DNA from: an uncultured Gammaproteobacteria bacterium | GTDB taxonomy: Bacteria; Pseudomonadota; Gammaproteobacteria; Pseudomonadales; Azotimanducaceae | Assembly (NCBI GenBank): GCA_913043815.1 | Contig: CAJWNY010000008.1 | Coordinates: 1 to 55,791 of the forward strand | Direction of reading: 5' to 3' | DNA length: 55,791 nt | Shown: positions 9,348 to 18,110 of the stretch, one piece after another | Position numbering within the stretch: the stretch's first letter is position 1 | Layout: each line of letters begins with the position of its first letter | Position numbers and translations under genes: made by a program | The notes under the pieces: generated by a model | Seen by the model: the letters and a program-made list of their open reading frames with translations, nothing else | What the model was told of the DNA's origin: nothing | Database searches by the model: none

Positions 9348-9557
9348 AACTACTCCTAATGCGTCACAAAAACCCTATGTCTTATCATCCCTAGACGCCT
9401 AAATAATCCCATCTAGAAGTGCAGAATACAGCGCAATAACAACTCCAAAACTATACCACGGGTTAATAATACTCCCCATAACAAGCCGCTATATACCCAT
9501 ATTGTAAGATTGTGCTGGTAAGCTAGATTGGAACATCAATAAGGAATGCTCAACACC

Positions 9558-10712
9558 ATGAGTCAGAGCAAAAGCCAAGCAAAGCTTCCAAGCGACCGTG
9601 CAAAAAAAAGCGACAAAACTCCCGATAATAGAGGCCGAATTCTAATTCTAGATCACAGTTCAGTAGTGCTTAAAGATAACCCTTTAGGCGATCCATTCGA
9701 ACGCCCAGTAAATGTCTACTTGCCAGCAGCGTATGATAATCAGCCAAAAAAGCGCTTCCCCGTGCTCTTCGATTTAGCAGGCTTTACTGGCAGCGGGCGG
9801 GGGCATCTGAACTGGCGGAATTTCGATGAAAACCTGCCTGAAAAACTGGATCGATTGATTGCCACTAAGGCCATGCCACCTGCGATTGTAATCTTCCCAG
9901 ATTGTTTTACTTGTTTGGGCGGCAATCAGTACATCAATTCAAGCGCGATAGGGCAGTATGCAGACTATCTGAACTTGGAGCTCATTCCCTTTGTAGATCA
10001 AGAACTCAGAACACTTGCCTCAAGAGAGCACCGCGGTTGTTTTGGCAAATCATCTGGCGGCTACGGTGCGCTGCGAATGGCTATGGACTACCCGCAGTAT
10101 TGGGGCGGCATTGCTAGTCACTCCGGCGATGCTTATTTCGATTTTGTCTACAAAGCCGAATGGCCTGAAGTGCTCACTCATTTGCAAAAGTACTCAGAAC
10201 CTCAGCTCAAAGAAGGGTTACGCAGTAATGTTTCGGGCCAAGCCAAACCTGGGCAAGATGATGGCCGTGTTAGACGGTTTCTCGACGACATTTGGTCGCG
10301 CAATCCAAACGGATATGACCCAATGTCGGGCAAAGACATAATGGCGTTGATGTTGGTGGCCATGGCCGCAAGCTATGACACTGATCCAAAATTGCCCAAT
10401 GGTTTTGGCTTACCCTTCGACCTTGAAAGCGGTAAGTTTTTGCTAAATCGCTGGCGCAACTGGCTGCGTCACGATCCTATTCACATGAATTCGCGGCAGA
10501 AGAAAAACCTAAAAACTCTCAAAGGTATTTTTATCGACTGCGGTTGGCGCGATCAATTTCACATTCACTATGGGAGCCGCCAGCTTTCGCAAGTTTTGCA
10601 GGAAGCCGGTGTAAAACACCGCTACGAGGAATTCAATGGCACCCACTCGGGAGTGGACCATAGATTGGACACCAGCCTGGCGTTTTTGGCGAAGAAGTTA
10701 AGACAACGCTAA
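9558..10712 (+). CDS. Alpha/beta-hydrolase esterase (esterase D-like)
   Basis: A 384-residue putative esterase of the esterase D/PF00756 group. The nucleophile is in GKSSGGYGA (Ser165 counted from this start). An Asp in IDCGWRDQFHI and the His of GTHSGVDHR complete a plausible triad. No signal peptide or membrane helix is seen, so it appears cytoplasmic, with a Lys/Ser-rich N-terminal tail of about 25 residues. AAGGA sits 12 bases before this ATG; an earlier ATG at 9546 directly abuts that site and is less likely. It is convergent with the next gene, with a 38-base gap and no clear terminator. The substrate is not known. Confidence 0.72.
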   Translation: MSQSKSQAKLPSDRAKKSDKTPDNRGRILILDHSSVVLKDNPLGDPFERPVNVYLPAAYDNQPKKRFPVLFDLAGFTGSGRGHLNWRNFDENLPEKLDRLIATKAMPPAIVIFPDCFTCLGGNQYINSSAIGQYADYLNLELIPFVDQELRTLASREHRGCFGKSSGGYGALRMAMDYPQYWGGIASHSGDAYFDFVYKAEWPEVLTHLQKYSEPQLKEGLRSNVSGQAKPGQDDGRVRRFLDDIWSRNPNGYDPMSGKDIMALMLVAMAASYDTDPKLPNGFGLPFDLESGKFLLNRWRNWLRHDPIHMNSRQKKNLKTLKGIFIDCGWRDQFHIHYGSRQLSQVLQEAGVKHRYEEFNGTHSGVDHRLDTSLAFLAKKLRQR

Positions 10713-10750
10713 AAAGAGGCGGGACGATGCTGCGACTCTGTATGGCCGTA

Positions 10751-11695
10751 TCATCGGGCAGCTAATACCGCTTCTAGGGTGGCGTCCAGCGAGGTTAATT
10801 TTTCCATACCCAAAAGTTTCATGGTCGGCTCTGAATCAATGTTATCGTCATGGTCGAGTACCCCCAACATGGCAGTAGTGATGGGCGGATTACCGAGAAA
10901 TTGTTCTAAAACCCACGCCACCAAGTAGCCTACGCCGATCGGCAAAGATACAAATATCGGAGTTTTCTCAAAAAGGTCTGCGCCGCGTTGATAAAGCTGT
11001 TTGCGTGTCAGACATTCAGGACCACCAAGGTCATACCCTCCAACTAACTGTTGTGTCGACGCCGCACATATAGCGTTAACCACATCCCCAGCGTAAATGG
11101 GCTGCTCCAAACTTTCCCCGCGAAAAACAAAGCCGTTGTTGCCCGTAGCGCGACGCCTCAGAGCGCCGCTTGCATAATCCCCTTCACCCAGCACCATCGG
11201 CACCCGCAGTGTACAAGAGCTAGGACCACCGGAGGCGAGAATGACTTCGGCCTGGCCTTTTGAGGCTAGGCAGGCATTGGCCGCATCAGGTCTAGAGCCA
11301 ACAATGGAAAGGTAGGTTATATGATCAACAGAAGTGGCCGCAAGGGCTTCAACGAGCGCGAGACAGCTGTCTTCGTGGGCCGCCTGATATGTGGAAATAG
11401 TCGTTGCTTTCAAAATACCGACTAAGTGCACAGCCTTATCACAGCCCTGGGCAGCACCTTGCAGTTGCGCGACGTTCGTATAATCGGCCACCACCACAGC
11501 CAGACGCGTACTATACACCTCAGACAAGTCACCTCCAGGAGACGTAAGGCGTTGCATCGTTTGCAATGCTTTGTCACTCCGCACTACCGCCACAATGTCG
11601 TCCCTAGTAGACTTTAACAAATACACAATTAGGCGCCGGCCTAAGTTACCATTGGCGCCTGTTATCAACCATTTACCTGATACTTCTGAGACCAT
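10751..11695 (-). CDS. NDUFA9/NmrA-like atypical SDR
   Basis: A 314-residue NAD(P)-binding protein of the extended/atypical SDR type. The Rossmann motif TGANGNLG (12-19) is followed by a strand with VVRSDKA, then a KAVHLVGI strand, but the catalytic Tyr-x3-Lys is not obvious, as in the NDUFA9-like and NmrA groups. Such proteins often bind NAD(P)H structurally or reduce quinones; no specific function can be assigned. A short hydrophobic segment near residues 250-270 may contact the membrane. The ATG at 11695 is chosen; the frame also opens at a TTG 16 codons earlier. It is divergent from the lipoprotein gene, and the two possible ATGs overlap head to head at 11693-11696. Confidence 0.65.
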   Translation of the reverse strand: MVSEVSGKWLITGANGNLGRRLIVYLLKSTRDDIVAVVRSDKALQTMQRLTSPGGDLSEVYSTRLAVVVADYTNVAQLQGAAQGCDKAVHLVGILKATTISTYQAAHEDSCLALVEALAATSVDHITYLSIVGSRPDAANACLASKGQAEVILASGGPSSCTLRVPMVLGEGDYASGALRRRATGNNGFVFRGESLEQPIYAGDVVNAICAASTQQLVGGYDLGGPECLTRKQLYQRGADLFEKTPIFVSLPIGVGYLVAWVLEQFLGNPPITTAMLGVLDHDDNIDSEPTMKLLGMEKLTSLDATLEAVLAAR

Positions 11696-11726
11696 GCTTT
11701 TTCTAAACCTTAATGCAATTTCGAGT

Positions 11727-12224
11727 ATGACCGGCCAAACCAACGCAACACCTTACAGCGAGCCAGCTACGGTAAGCAATTCCCCAAACGGGATCATAGC
11801 GCTTTTGTGTACTTTTCTGCTCAGTGCCTGTGGTGGACCAATTGGACCTATTGCTGGTGGCAGTCTCGAGGGCGAGTTAACGCCTTGGCCAAATGATTGG
11901 TCGATTGCAGAAGACTGTGAAAACGTTTTACTGGAAACCAATCCTGCAAAGCCCTATTCGGTAACCATTTGGGGCGTAGGAGACCAGCAAAATTTCTATG
12001 TCGCAGCGGGCAAGCGAAGCAACCGCTGGGCCCAGAATATTGAACAAAATCCCCAAGTCATTTTGGACGTAGACGGCAAGCTTTATGCAGCGAAAGCTCA
12101 GCGCGTAGTCGAGAACGTCCTATTCGAAAAAATCAGACGGGGCTTCGTTGTAAAATACGATATCGATCCAGACCCTGACTTTAAGCAAAAAGGCGCAGTT
12201 TACCGCTTGGTACCTGCGCGATAA
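11727..12224 (+). CDS. Putative lipoprotein with split-barrel-like domain
   Basis: About 165 residues. A hydrophobic signal (about 22-34) ends in LLSACGG, a lipobox with the lipid-modified Cys at about residue 35, so the protein should be a lipoprotein. The remainder (TIWGVGDQQNFYVAAGKRSNRWAQ, then NPQVILDVDGKLYAAKAQRV) recalls the FMN/deazaflavin split beta-barrel fold or DUF2255, but this is a weak resemblance. The start is uncertain: ATG 11727 is used, ATG 11694 is possible and would touch the start of the divergent gene. The N-region is long and not basic, which is odd for a lipoprotein signal. It is probably cotranscribed with the phosphatidyltransferase 11 bases downstream. Confidence 0.55.
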   Translation: MTGQTNATPYSEPATVSNSPNGIIALLCTFLLSACGGPIGPIAGGSLEGELTPWPNDWSIAEDCENVLLETNPAKPYSVTIWGVGDQQNFYVAAGKRSNRWAQNIEQNPQVILDVDGKLYAAKAQRVVENVLFEKIRRGFVVKYDIDPDPDFKQKGAVYRLVPAR

Positions 12225-12235
12225 TCACAAACTCA

Positions 12236-12760
12236 ATGATCCAATCGTGGGCCAATTTATTAACGCTGTTGAGGCTTTTCTCTACACCTTTGCTAATTTG
12301 GCTAATTATCAGCGAAAGGTGGTGGTTCGCAGCTACAATACTTTTCGTCGCCATTCTTAGCGATATTTTCGATGGCAAAATAGCCCGTAAAATGAATCAA
12401 GCCACCGCCTTTGGTGGACTGTTTGACCACGCCACCGACGCAATCCTTGTCAGCGCGGCGTCATGGGCGTTAGCACAACTTGGCCTTATAAACGGGATGT
12501 TGTGGGTGTTGATTTTGGTCGCGTTCGCTCAGTACACTCTTGACTCCAAGGCCTTGAGCGGGCAGAAACTGCGCAGCAGCAAGCTGGGAAGATATAACGG
12601 CATAGCCTACTTCGCATTAATCTGCGTTTGCATAGCTTCCCAATGCTTGCGTCTACAAATACTTAATCCAATGCTGAGCTGGGCGGCTTGGACACTTGTC
12701 GCAACATCGCTGCTTTCAATGGGCGATCGCCTATACAGTTTGCTTAGGCGAGATGCCTAA
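12236..12760 (+). CDS. CDP-alcohol phosphatidyltransferase family protein
   Basis: A 174-residue integral membrane enzyme. The complete CDP-alcohol phosphatidyltransferase signature is present: Asp43-x2-Asp46-Gly-x2-Ala-Arg51-x8-Gly60-x3-Asp64-x3-Asp68, where the Asp residues bind the metal and CDP. Four to five hydrophobic helices surround it. Family members transfer a phosphatidyl group to glycerol phosphate, serine, inositol or similar alcohols; which one cannot be told. The short length is closest to minimal PgsA/YnjF-type proteins. It starts 11 bases after the lipoprotein gene with no strong ribosome site, suggesting coupled translation. Confidence 0.8.
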   Translation: MIQSWANLLTLLRLFSTPLLIWLIISERWWFAATILFVAILSDIFDGKIARKMNQATAFGGLFDHATDAILVSAASWALAQLGLINGMLWVLILVAFAQYTLDSKALSGQKLRSSKLGRYNGIAYFALICVCIASQCLRLQILNPMLSWAAWTLVATSLLSMGDRLYSLLRRDA

Positions 12761-12798
12761 CCGCAAATATTCTTTTACCGTTAATCTCCTCTAGGCGT

Positions 12799-14010
12799 CT
12801 ATTTTTTACCGGCTATGGCGTAGGCTTGGGCCTTAAACTCATGACTGAATGGATGCCAAAATCCTGGCATGCGCTGGGTCAAGCAAAAGCCGGTTAGGTC
12901 TGCTTCAGGTGCCATCCAGCTGTGGGTTCCTGCCATACCACCCCAGTGATATTCACCCTGAGCACCAGCAGGGTCGCTTTCCTGCAGGCTTTCTTTCAAC
13001 GCAAATCCAAGACCAAAAACAGTTCCCGGCATTGCCCACATTGGAAATGCAACATTTACCCCTTCAGCTAATTGATTAGTTCGCATCAGACCTAAAGTTT
13101 CTTCTTTCAGCATTCGCTGGCCGTTCCATTCACCACCATTCACTAGCATCTGCAAAAACGCAACGTAGTCGGATACCGTCGAAACCAACCCACCACCGCC
13201 ACTTAACCATTTGCGTCGATGGTTATACTGACCTGCAACAGGGTCGTCGGCTTTCACCAATCCAGATGCCATAGGCTTGAAAATATCTGTTGGCGCATAC
13301 ATTGTGGTAAAACGAGGGGCTTTTTCTACTGGCACCCAAAAATCAGTATCGATCATAGCTAAAGGCGTAAATATTTTGTCTCGCAAAAAATCGTCAAACC
13401 TTTGTCCAGACAACACCTCAACCAAACGCGCGCAAACATCGGTAGCCACCGAATAACGCCAATTGGTACCAGGTTCATAAGCAAGAGGCAACTTAGCGAT
13501 GCTTGCACAAAATTCTTCTAGATCAAGGCTGAAATCACTAAGGACATTAACCGTGTTGTTGTAAGCTTGATCAATAACAGATTCTGGCTCAATAAAACCG
13601 TAACTTAAGCCCGCACTATGGCTTAGGATATGGCGGATTAAAATCGGGTTCTTTGCAGCGACAACGTCATCGGCCGAACTCGCATCAGCAGCGAGCACTT
13701 TCATGTCGGCAAAATCTGGCATGAATTTACCTAACGGGTCGTCCAGCTTAAAGAGGCCTTCCTCATAAAGCATCATCAGCGCCACTGAAGTCACTATCTT
13801 TGTGCTCGAGTACATACGATAAATCGCGTTCTCCTGCAGCGGCGATTTGTCTTCTAAATTCATATACCCGAAAGTTTTGAAATCAACTATCTTGGTGCCC
13901 TGCATGACCAGTGTGGCACAGCAGGACAAAATATTTTCCTCCACGTAGAACCGCATGCGATCGTGCATGGGAGAAAAATCCAGCGCAGAACTTTCTATCA
14001 TTAATGTCAT
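12799..14010 (-). CDS. Serine hydrolase, beta-lactamase class C/esterase VIII type
   Basis: A 403-residue protein of the penicillin-binding/beta-lactamase superfamily. The SxxK motif is Ser68-Ser-Thr-Lys71, the second motif is Tyr186-Ser-Val, and the third, usually KTG, is replaced by HWGG (355-358). The W/H-G-G form is characteristic of EstB-like family VIII carboxylesterases rather than true AmpC beta-lactamases. No signal peptide is seen, again favouring an intracellular esterase. The ATG at 14010 is chosen with AGAG about 9 bases upstream; the frame extends 17 codons to a TTG. It lies downstream of the M20 peptidase on the same strand with a 107-base gap. Confidence 0.78.
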   Translation of the reverse strand: MTLMIESSALDFSPMHDRMRFYVEENILSCCATLVMQGTKIVDFKTFGYMNLEDKSPLQENAIYRMYSSTKIVTSVALMMLYEEGLFKLDDPLGKFMPDFADMKVLAADASSADDVVAAKNPILIRHILSHSAGLSYGFIEPESVIDQAYNNTVNVLSDFSLDLEEFCASIAKLPLAYEPGTNWRYSVATDVCARLVEVLSGQRFDDFLRDKIFTPLAMIDTDFWVPVEKAPRFTTMYAPTDIFKPMASGLVKADDPVAGQYNHRRKWLSGGGGLVSTVSDYVAFLQMLVNGGEWNGQRMLKEETLGLMRTNQLAEGVNVAFPMWAMPGTVFGLGFALKESLQESDPAGAQGEYHWGGMAGTHSWMAPEADLTGFCLTQRMPGFWHPFSHEFKAQAYAIAGKK

Positions 14011-14117
14011 CAACCAATTCTCTATCTTTAGCTTTCGAGGAGTAAATCTTACCACGGGCAAACCTTCTCATCGCTTAGTCAACAATAACTAAACAGGCGG
14101 AGCCGTATTTTAGTGAA

Positions 14118-15533
14118 TCATTCCGACTGCGATGCGAAATCTACTAACAATTGATACATTGTGCGTACCCCCTTTTTCAGGTTTGCGACCCCCAGACGTT
14201 CATCGTTACCATGCACTCCTGAGAACTCTCCCGGCGCATAAACAAAAGGTGAATAGCCATAGCTGGTAATGCCTAAATCACGAAAAAAGTGCGAGTCGGT
14301 AAACCCCCCTGCGACCGTAGGAATAACGGGAGCGGCAAACGCCTGCTCGGATACCCTAACAATCGCCTTGTACAGCGGCGTGTCGGTACGGCTTATTGCC
14401 GGAGTGAAGCCCATAATGCGCTCAATAGTTATTTGCTTGTCGTTAATAATATTATTCAAATCTACAAGAAACGCTTTCGGATCTTGGTCTGGCAACAGTC
14501 GACAATCTAACTCTGCATGTGCTTGGGCTGGCACCACATTGATTTTACTGCTGCCTTCTAGAGTAGTTATCGAGCAAGTATTACGCAGTAGCGCATGGCC
14601 ACCGGGATTATTTAATTTCAGGCCTAACAGATAATCGGGATTTTCTACGGCTTTAGACAAGTTAGCAAAATTGGAGCGATCAGCATCAGATTGATAAGGC
14701 GCTAAGCCTTCAAACATTTGGGCAACAGGAGGAATAACGTTCACCGGAAACTCCGTTTCGCTTACGCGCTTTAGACCACGGATAAGTCGAGTAACTGATG
14801 TTTGCATCTGTGGTGCAGAACCGTGACCAGGCTTACCTAATGCTGTTAAACGCAACCAAAGGGGCACCTTTTGCGTCACCTCTACCATTACCGCAATGTC
14901 TGCGCCAAAGCTGCGCCCTGAACCACCCTCATTGAGCACATAACCGACGCCAGTGAAAATCTCTGGTCGGTTTTCAATAAGCCAGCCAGCACCAAAAAAA
15001 CCGCCAGCTTCTTCGTCCGCGGTGGCGACAAATAGAATGTCTCGATTGAGTTTTATCCCGCTATCCGCCAAGGCTAAAAAGGCCTGAAGATGCGCAATGC
15101 CTAAACCCTTGGTATCAATCGCTCCACGCCCATAAATATAGCCGTTGGCAACATCGCCAGATAAGGGGTCTACGGTCCAAAATTTTAAGTCTGCTGGAAC
15201 TACATCAATGTGATGAAGCAGGACCAAGGCGGGTTTCTTTTTACCGTCTTTATCCGCAGAGCCCTCAAGTCTTGCCCAGAGATTGCCCCGCCCTTTAGCT
15301 GACTCAGCCGACTCATAAGCAATGCCGGCGTCATCAAGCAACGTAGATAAGTAGGCAACGCCACGATATTCATTACCCGGTGGGTTAACCGTATCAATTT
15401 TTAGGTACTGGGAAAGACGAGGTACGGCCTCCTCAGCATAAGTCGCAACATCTGCTTTTGCGCCGTGCGAAAGAACTAAAGAAACGGCTAAAGCGGCCAA
15501 ATTTCTCACCACCGCGCTACTTTTACGCCTCAT
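14118..15533 (-). CDS. Exported M20 family zinc peptidase
   Basis: A 471-residue M20 metallopeptidase with a signal peptide (about 1-28, ending GAKADV). The two-zinc site is complete: HHID (His108, Asp110), GRGAIDTKG (bridging Asp140), ADEEAGG (catalytic Glu174, Glu175), NEGGSG (Glu202) and a C-terminal FTDSHFF His. The dimerisation insert lies between about 215 and 340. It resembles PM20D1/carboxypeptidase S-type enzymes that release or hydrolyse N-acyl amino acids; the substrate is not fixed. The ATG at 15533 has AGGA 7 bases upstream; the open frame upstream lacks support. It is divergent from the LLM gene (82-base gap). Confidence 0.85.
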   Translation of the reverse strand: MRRKSSAVVRNLAALAVSLVLSHGAKADVATYAEEAVPRLSQYLKIDTVNPPGNEYRGVAYLSTLLDDAGIAYESAESAKGRGNLWARLEGSADKDGKKKPALVLLHHIDVVPADLKFWTVDPLSGDVANGYIYGRGAIDTKGLGIAHLQAFLALADSGIKLNRDILFVATADEEAGGFFGAGWLIENRPEIFTGVGYVLNEGGSGRSFGADIAVMVEVTQKVPLWLRLTALGKPGHGSAPQMQTSVTRLIRGLKRVSETEFPVNVIPPVAQMFEGLAPYQSDADRSNFANLSKAVENPDYLLGLKLNNPGGHALLRNTCSITTLEGSSKINVVPAQAHAELDCRLLPDQDPKAFLVDLNNIINDKQITIERIMGFTPAISRTDTPLYKAIVRVSEQAFAAPVIPTVAGGFTDSHFFRDLGITSYGYSPFVYAPGEFSGVHGNDERLGVANLKKGVRTMYQLLVDFASQSE

Positions 15534-15615
15534 ATTTATTCCTATTGAAAAAATGACTAGCAACAAACATGCACAAGTATCCATAATCTGGCAACAAAAA
15601 TTACCGGAGGAAAAC

Positions 15616-16662
15616 ATGCGAATTTCGACATTGATGAGTTATTCGGGGGGATTTAAAGAGGCCGTTTCAGAAATAAAGGAGTTAGAGAAGGCCGGACTGG
15701 ACGTTGTGTGGGTACCGGAGGCCTATTCCTTTGATGCGCCAACAGCCATGGGTTATTTAGCTGCAGAAACTGAGCGCGTGATTATCGCGTCAGGCATATT
15801 GCCGATTTACACACGTACGCCAAGCTTGTTAGCCATGACCGCAGCAGGCCTAGACTATTTGTCTGATGGCCGCGCAATGCTCGGGCTAGGCGCCTCTGGC
15901 CCACAAGTTGTTGAGGGCTTTCATGGGGTGCCCTACAACGCCCCAGTTGCTAGAACACGCGAAGTGATAGAGATTTGCCGCAAAGTGTGGAAGCGCGAAA
16001 AAGTCCAGCATCTTGGCAAGCATTACCAGATTCCACTGCCTCAAAATGAAGGCACCGGTTTAGGCAAACCATTAAAATTAATTAACCACCCTGTGAAAGA
16101 CGATATTCCAATTGCCATTGCATCTTTAGGACCAACCAGTGTTGCTGCGACTGCAGAACTGGCTGACGCCTGGTTGCCGGCGTTCTACACACCTGAAGCA
16201 GCTCGCGCTGTTTGGGGTGAATCATTAGACCGAGGTAATGCCATGAGAGGTGGTGATAGAGCACCTTTGGATATTTTTGCAGGTGGCAGTGTTGCCATTG
16301 GCGGCGGTATGGAGGAGCTAAGAGAACGCGCTCGCCCTGGTGCAGCGTTATATATTGGAGGCATGGGCGCCCGTTCAAAGAATTTTTATAATGACATTTT
16401 TGCCAAGAGTGGTTACAAAGACGAAGCGAAAATCATTCAAGACCTTTACCTAGCCGGAGATAAGAAAGCTGCTGAAGAAGCCATTCCCGCTGACTATCTT
16501 GCCAAGAGTTCACTTATCGGACCTGAGAGCTTTGTTAAAGAGCGTCTTTACGCACTGAGAGAATCTGGCGTGACTTCGTTAAACGTCAACTTTGCAGGGC
16601 AAAGTGCTAATGAGCGAGTAGCTCAGTGCGAGAAACTACGTAACCTCGTTGACTCGATGTAG
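15616..16662 (+). CDS. LLM-class (luciferase-like) flavin/F420 oxidoreductase
   Basis: A 348-residue TIM-barrel protein of the luciferase-like monooxygenase superfamily. Features include the N-terminal ISTLMSYSGGF strand, GLDVVWVPEAYSFDAPTAMGYLA, the LGLGASGPQVVEGFHG cofactor loop and a C-terminal GVTSLNVNF strand. The sequence is closest in style to the LLM F420-dependent group common in actinobacteria and scattered in marine gammaproteobacteria. Whether the cofactor here is F420 or FMN cannot be read from sequence, and no F420 biosynthesis gene is in the window. The ATG at 15616 has a strong GGAGG 6 bases upstream; an earlier ATG at 15553 does not. Confidence 0.8.
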   Translation: MRISTLMSYSGGFKEAVSEIKELEKAGLDVVWVPEAYSFDAPTAMGYLAAETERVIIASGILPIYTRTPSLLAMTAAGLDYLSDGRAMLGLGASGPQVVEGFHGVPYNAPVARTREVIEICRKVWKREKVQHLGKHYQIPLPQNEGTGLGKPLKLINHPVKDDIPIAIASLGPTSVAATAELADAWLPAFYTPEAARAVWGESLDRGNAMRGGDRAPLDIFAGGSVAIGGGMEELRERARPGAALYIGGMGARSKNFYNDIFAKSGYKDEAKIIQDLYLAGDKKAAEEAIPADYLAKSSLIGPESFVKERLYALRESGVTSLNVNFAGQSANERVAQCEKLRNLVDSM

Positions 16663-16694
16663 GCCAACTCAAAAATGGTCAAGATCTCTCAGGT

Positions 16695-17498
16695 TCAATG
16701 AAGACGGATCAGGCCCTCTTGAACCGTAGATGCAACCAGCTCGCCGTGCTCCGTAAAGATATTCCCTCGAGTATATCCTCTGGCTTCGGACGTGCTGGGA
16801 GTGTCAATCGCATAAAGCAGCCACTGATTGACATCTACTGGCCGATGAAACCACATGGCATGATCAAGGCTGGCTACCTGCATAGCCTCGCGCTTAAAGC
16901 TGCCTCGATGCGGCAGCCTCGCGGTTCCCAACAACACGTTATCTGATTCGTAAACTAGCAAACAAGCCGCTAAAGCAGGATCTACAGGCACAGAACCAGT
17001 ACTTTTAAACCAGACAAATTGCTCTGGCGGCTGTGGTGTTTCCGACTGCAAACGCCGAAATTCATGCCGCCACGTAACAAATGGTGCGTCAAATAAAGCC
17101 TTAGGGATTTTAATCTCAGGGGGCGGCTGTAAATCGGGCATGACTATCTGATGATTTAAACCTGACTCTGGCACTTGAAAAGATGCGTCCATATTAAATA
17201 TAGCTTCTCCGCGCTGGGTCACCAGTATACGGCGGGCTGAAAAAGATCCGCCATCCCGAGTACGTTCCACACGAATAATGGCCGGCATGGACGGATCTCC
17301 AGGGCGCAAAAAATAGCCATGCAGCGAATGCACAAAGCGATCAGGCGCTACTGTTTTGATCCCCGCCATTAATGCTTGGGACAAAATCTGGCCGCCAAAA
17401 AGTCTTGTGGTCCTGCTCGACGGGTGTTGTGCGCGAAACACGTCCTCTTCAATTTGCTCGATATCAAGCAAACGCAAAAGTTCAGCTAATTTGTTAAT
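16695..17498 (-). CDS. tesB: Acyl-CoA thioesterase II (probable ATT start)
   Basis: A double-hotdog thioesterase hydrolysing acyl-CoA to fatty acid and CoA. Family blocks are LFGGQILSQAL, HGYFLRPGD, RDGGSFSARR, SLDHAMWFHRP and ASTVQEGL. Counting from the canonical TTG at 17477, Asp205 and Gln253 correspond to E. coli TesB Asp204 and Gln278. That TTG has no ribosome site. Seven codons upstream an ATT (17496-17498) is preceded, at 7 bases, by AGAGGA (17506-17511), and the added residues NKLAELL extend the conserved N-terminal helix. An in-frame TAA lies just above, so no ATG or GTG is available. I therefore place the start at the ATT; the conservative alternative is TTG 17477 (260 residues). 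Confidence 0.85.
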   Translation of the reverse strand: MNKLAELLRLLDIEQIEEDVFRAQHPSSRTTRLFGGQILSQALMAGIKTVAPDRFVHSLHGYFLRPGDPSMPAIIRVERTRDGGSFSARRILVTQRGEAIFNMDASFQVPESGLNHQIVMPDLQPPPEIKIPKALFDAPFVTWRHEFRRLQSETPQPPEQFVWFKSTGSVPVDPALAACLLVYESDNVLLGTARLPHRGSFKREAMQVASLDHAMWFHRPVDVNQWLLYAIDTPSTSEARGYTRGNIFTEHGELVASTVQEGLIRLH

Positions 17499-17505
17499 GA
17501 ATTAT

Positions 17506-17511
17506 TCCTCT
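17506..17511 (-). promoter_or_regulatory. Ribosome binding site deciding tesB start
   Basis: AGAGGA on the minus strand, 7 bases before ATT (17496-17498) and 28 bases before TTG (17475-17477). The spacing fits initiation at ATT and not at TTG. Confidence 0.5.
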
Positions 17512-17637
17512 TCTTCCCCTCGCAGAGCGGACATGACCAGATTAATCGGAACATTTTAAAACCAGATTATCCTGACTTTACAATTTAGTGCTTGCGACTT
17601 TTTCCCAAAGACTTAGTCCAGACAGTGAGTCCTGGCA

Positions 17638-17979
17638 CTAGTCCTGACAATAAGGGCCGTAAAATGGGTCTTGGGCTAATGTAGTTCGGCGGCTTCTGGT
17701 ATCAATCATATCAAGATAGTTCCACAGCAAATTGCAGGACAAGTCTGTTTGATCCTCGGGATTGCCCAGTGCATCAAAAATAACCTCGGTATCCTCGCTG
17801 ATAAGCAGATCGTCAGGAATTGAGCACAACATGTCCAATGCATCACGCACTGCGGCGTCAACCACGCTCATTTCGGCCTTTGCTTGCAGAGACCAAAGCC
17901 ACATTGCTTCACTGTCGATACTGCCTTGTCGCCATAATTCAGCCTGTTGCAACATTTTTACTCGATCCAGCACTTCCAT
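17638..17979 (-). CDS. Conserved-looking hypothetical protein
   Basis: A 113-residue protein I do not recognise. It is acidic and helix-rich, with no signal peptide or membrane helix, and carries a Trp-rich stretch near residues 15-30 (MWLWSLQAKAE). The C-terminus has DPFYGPYC. The ATG at 17979 is well supported by GGAGACAAG about 5 bases upstream. It is isolated: tesB is downstream on the same strand and the esterase/metallo-beta-lactamase fusion is divergent from it. No function is proposed. Confidence 0.6.
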   Translation of the reverse strand: MEVLDRVKMLQQAELWRQGSIDSEAMWLWSLQAKAEMSVVDAAVRDALDMLCSIPDDLLISEDTEVIFDALGNPEDQTDLSCNLLWNYLDMIDTRSRRTTLAQDPFYGPYCQD

Positions 17980-18110
17980 AACTTGTCTCCACAAGACTGT
18001 TGTCCCGGCGGAGGCCGCGACGTTACTATCAAGACCTATTCTAAAACGATATTGGCCTAGAACCTATGCAAAGACCCATAAATACTCGTGTGCCGCTGCA
18101 AAAGGTGCAA

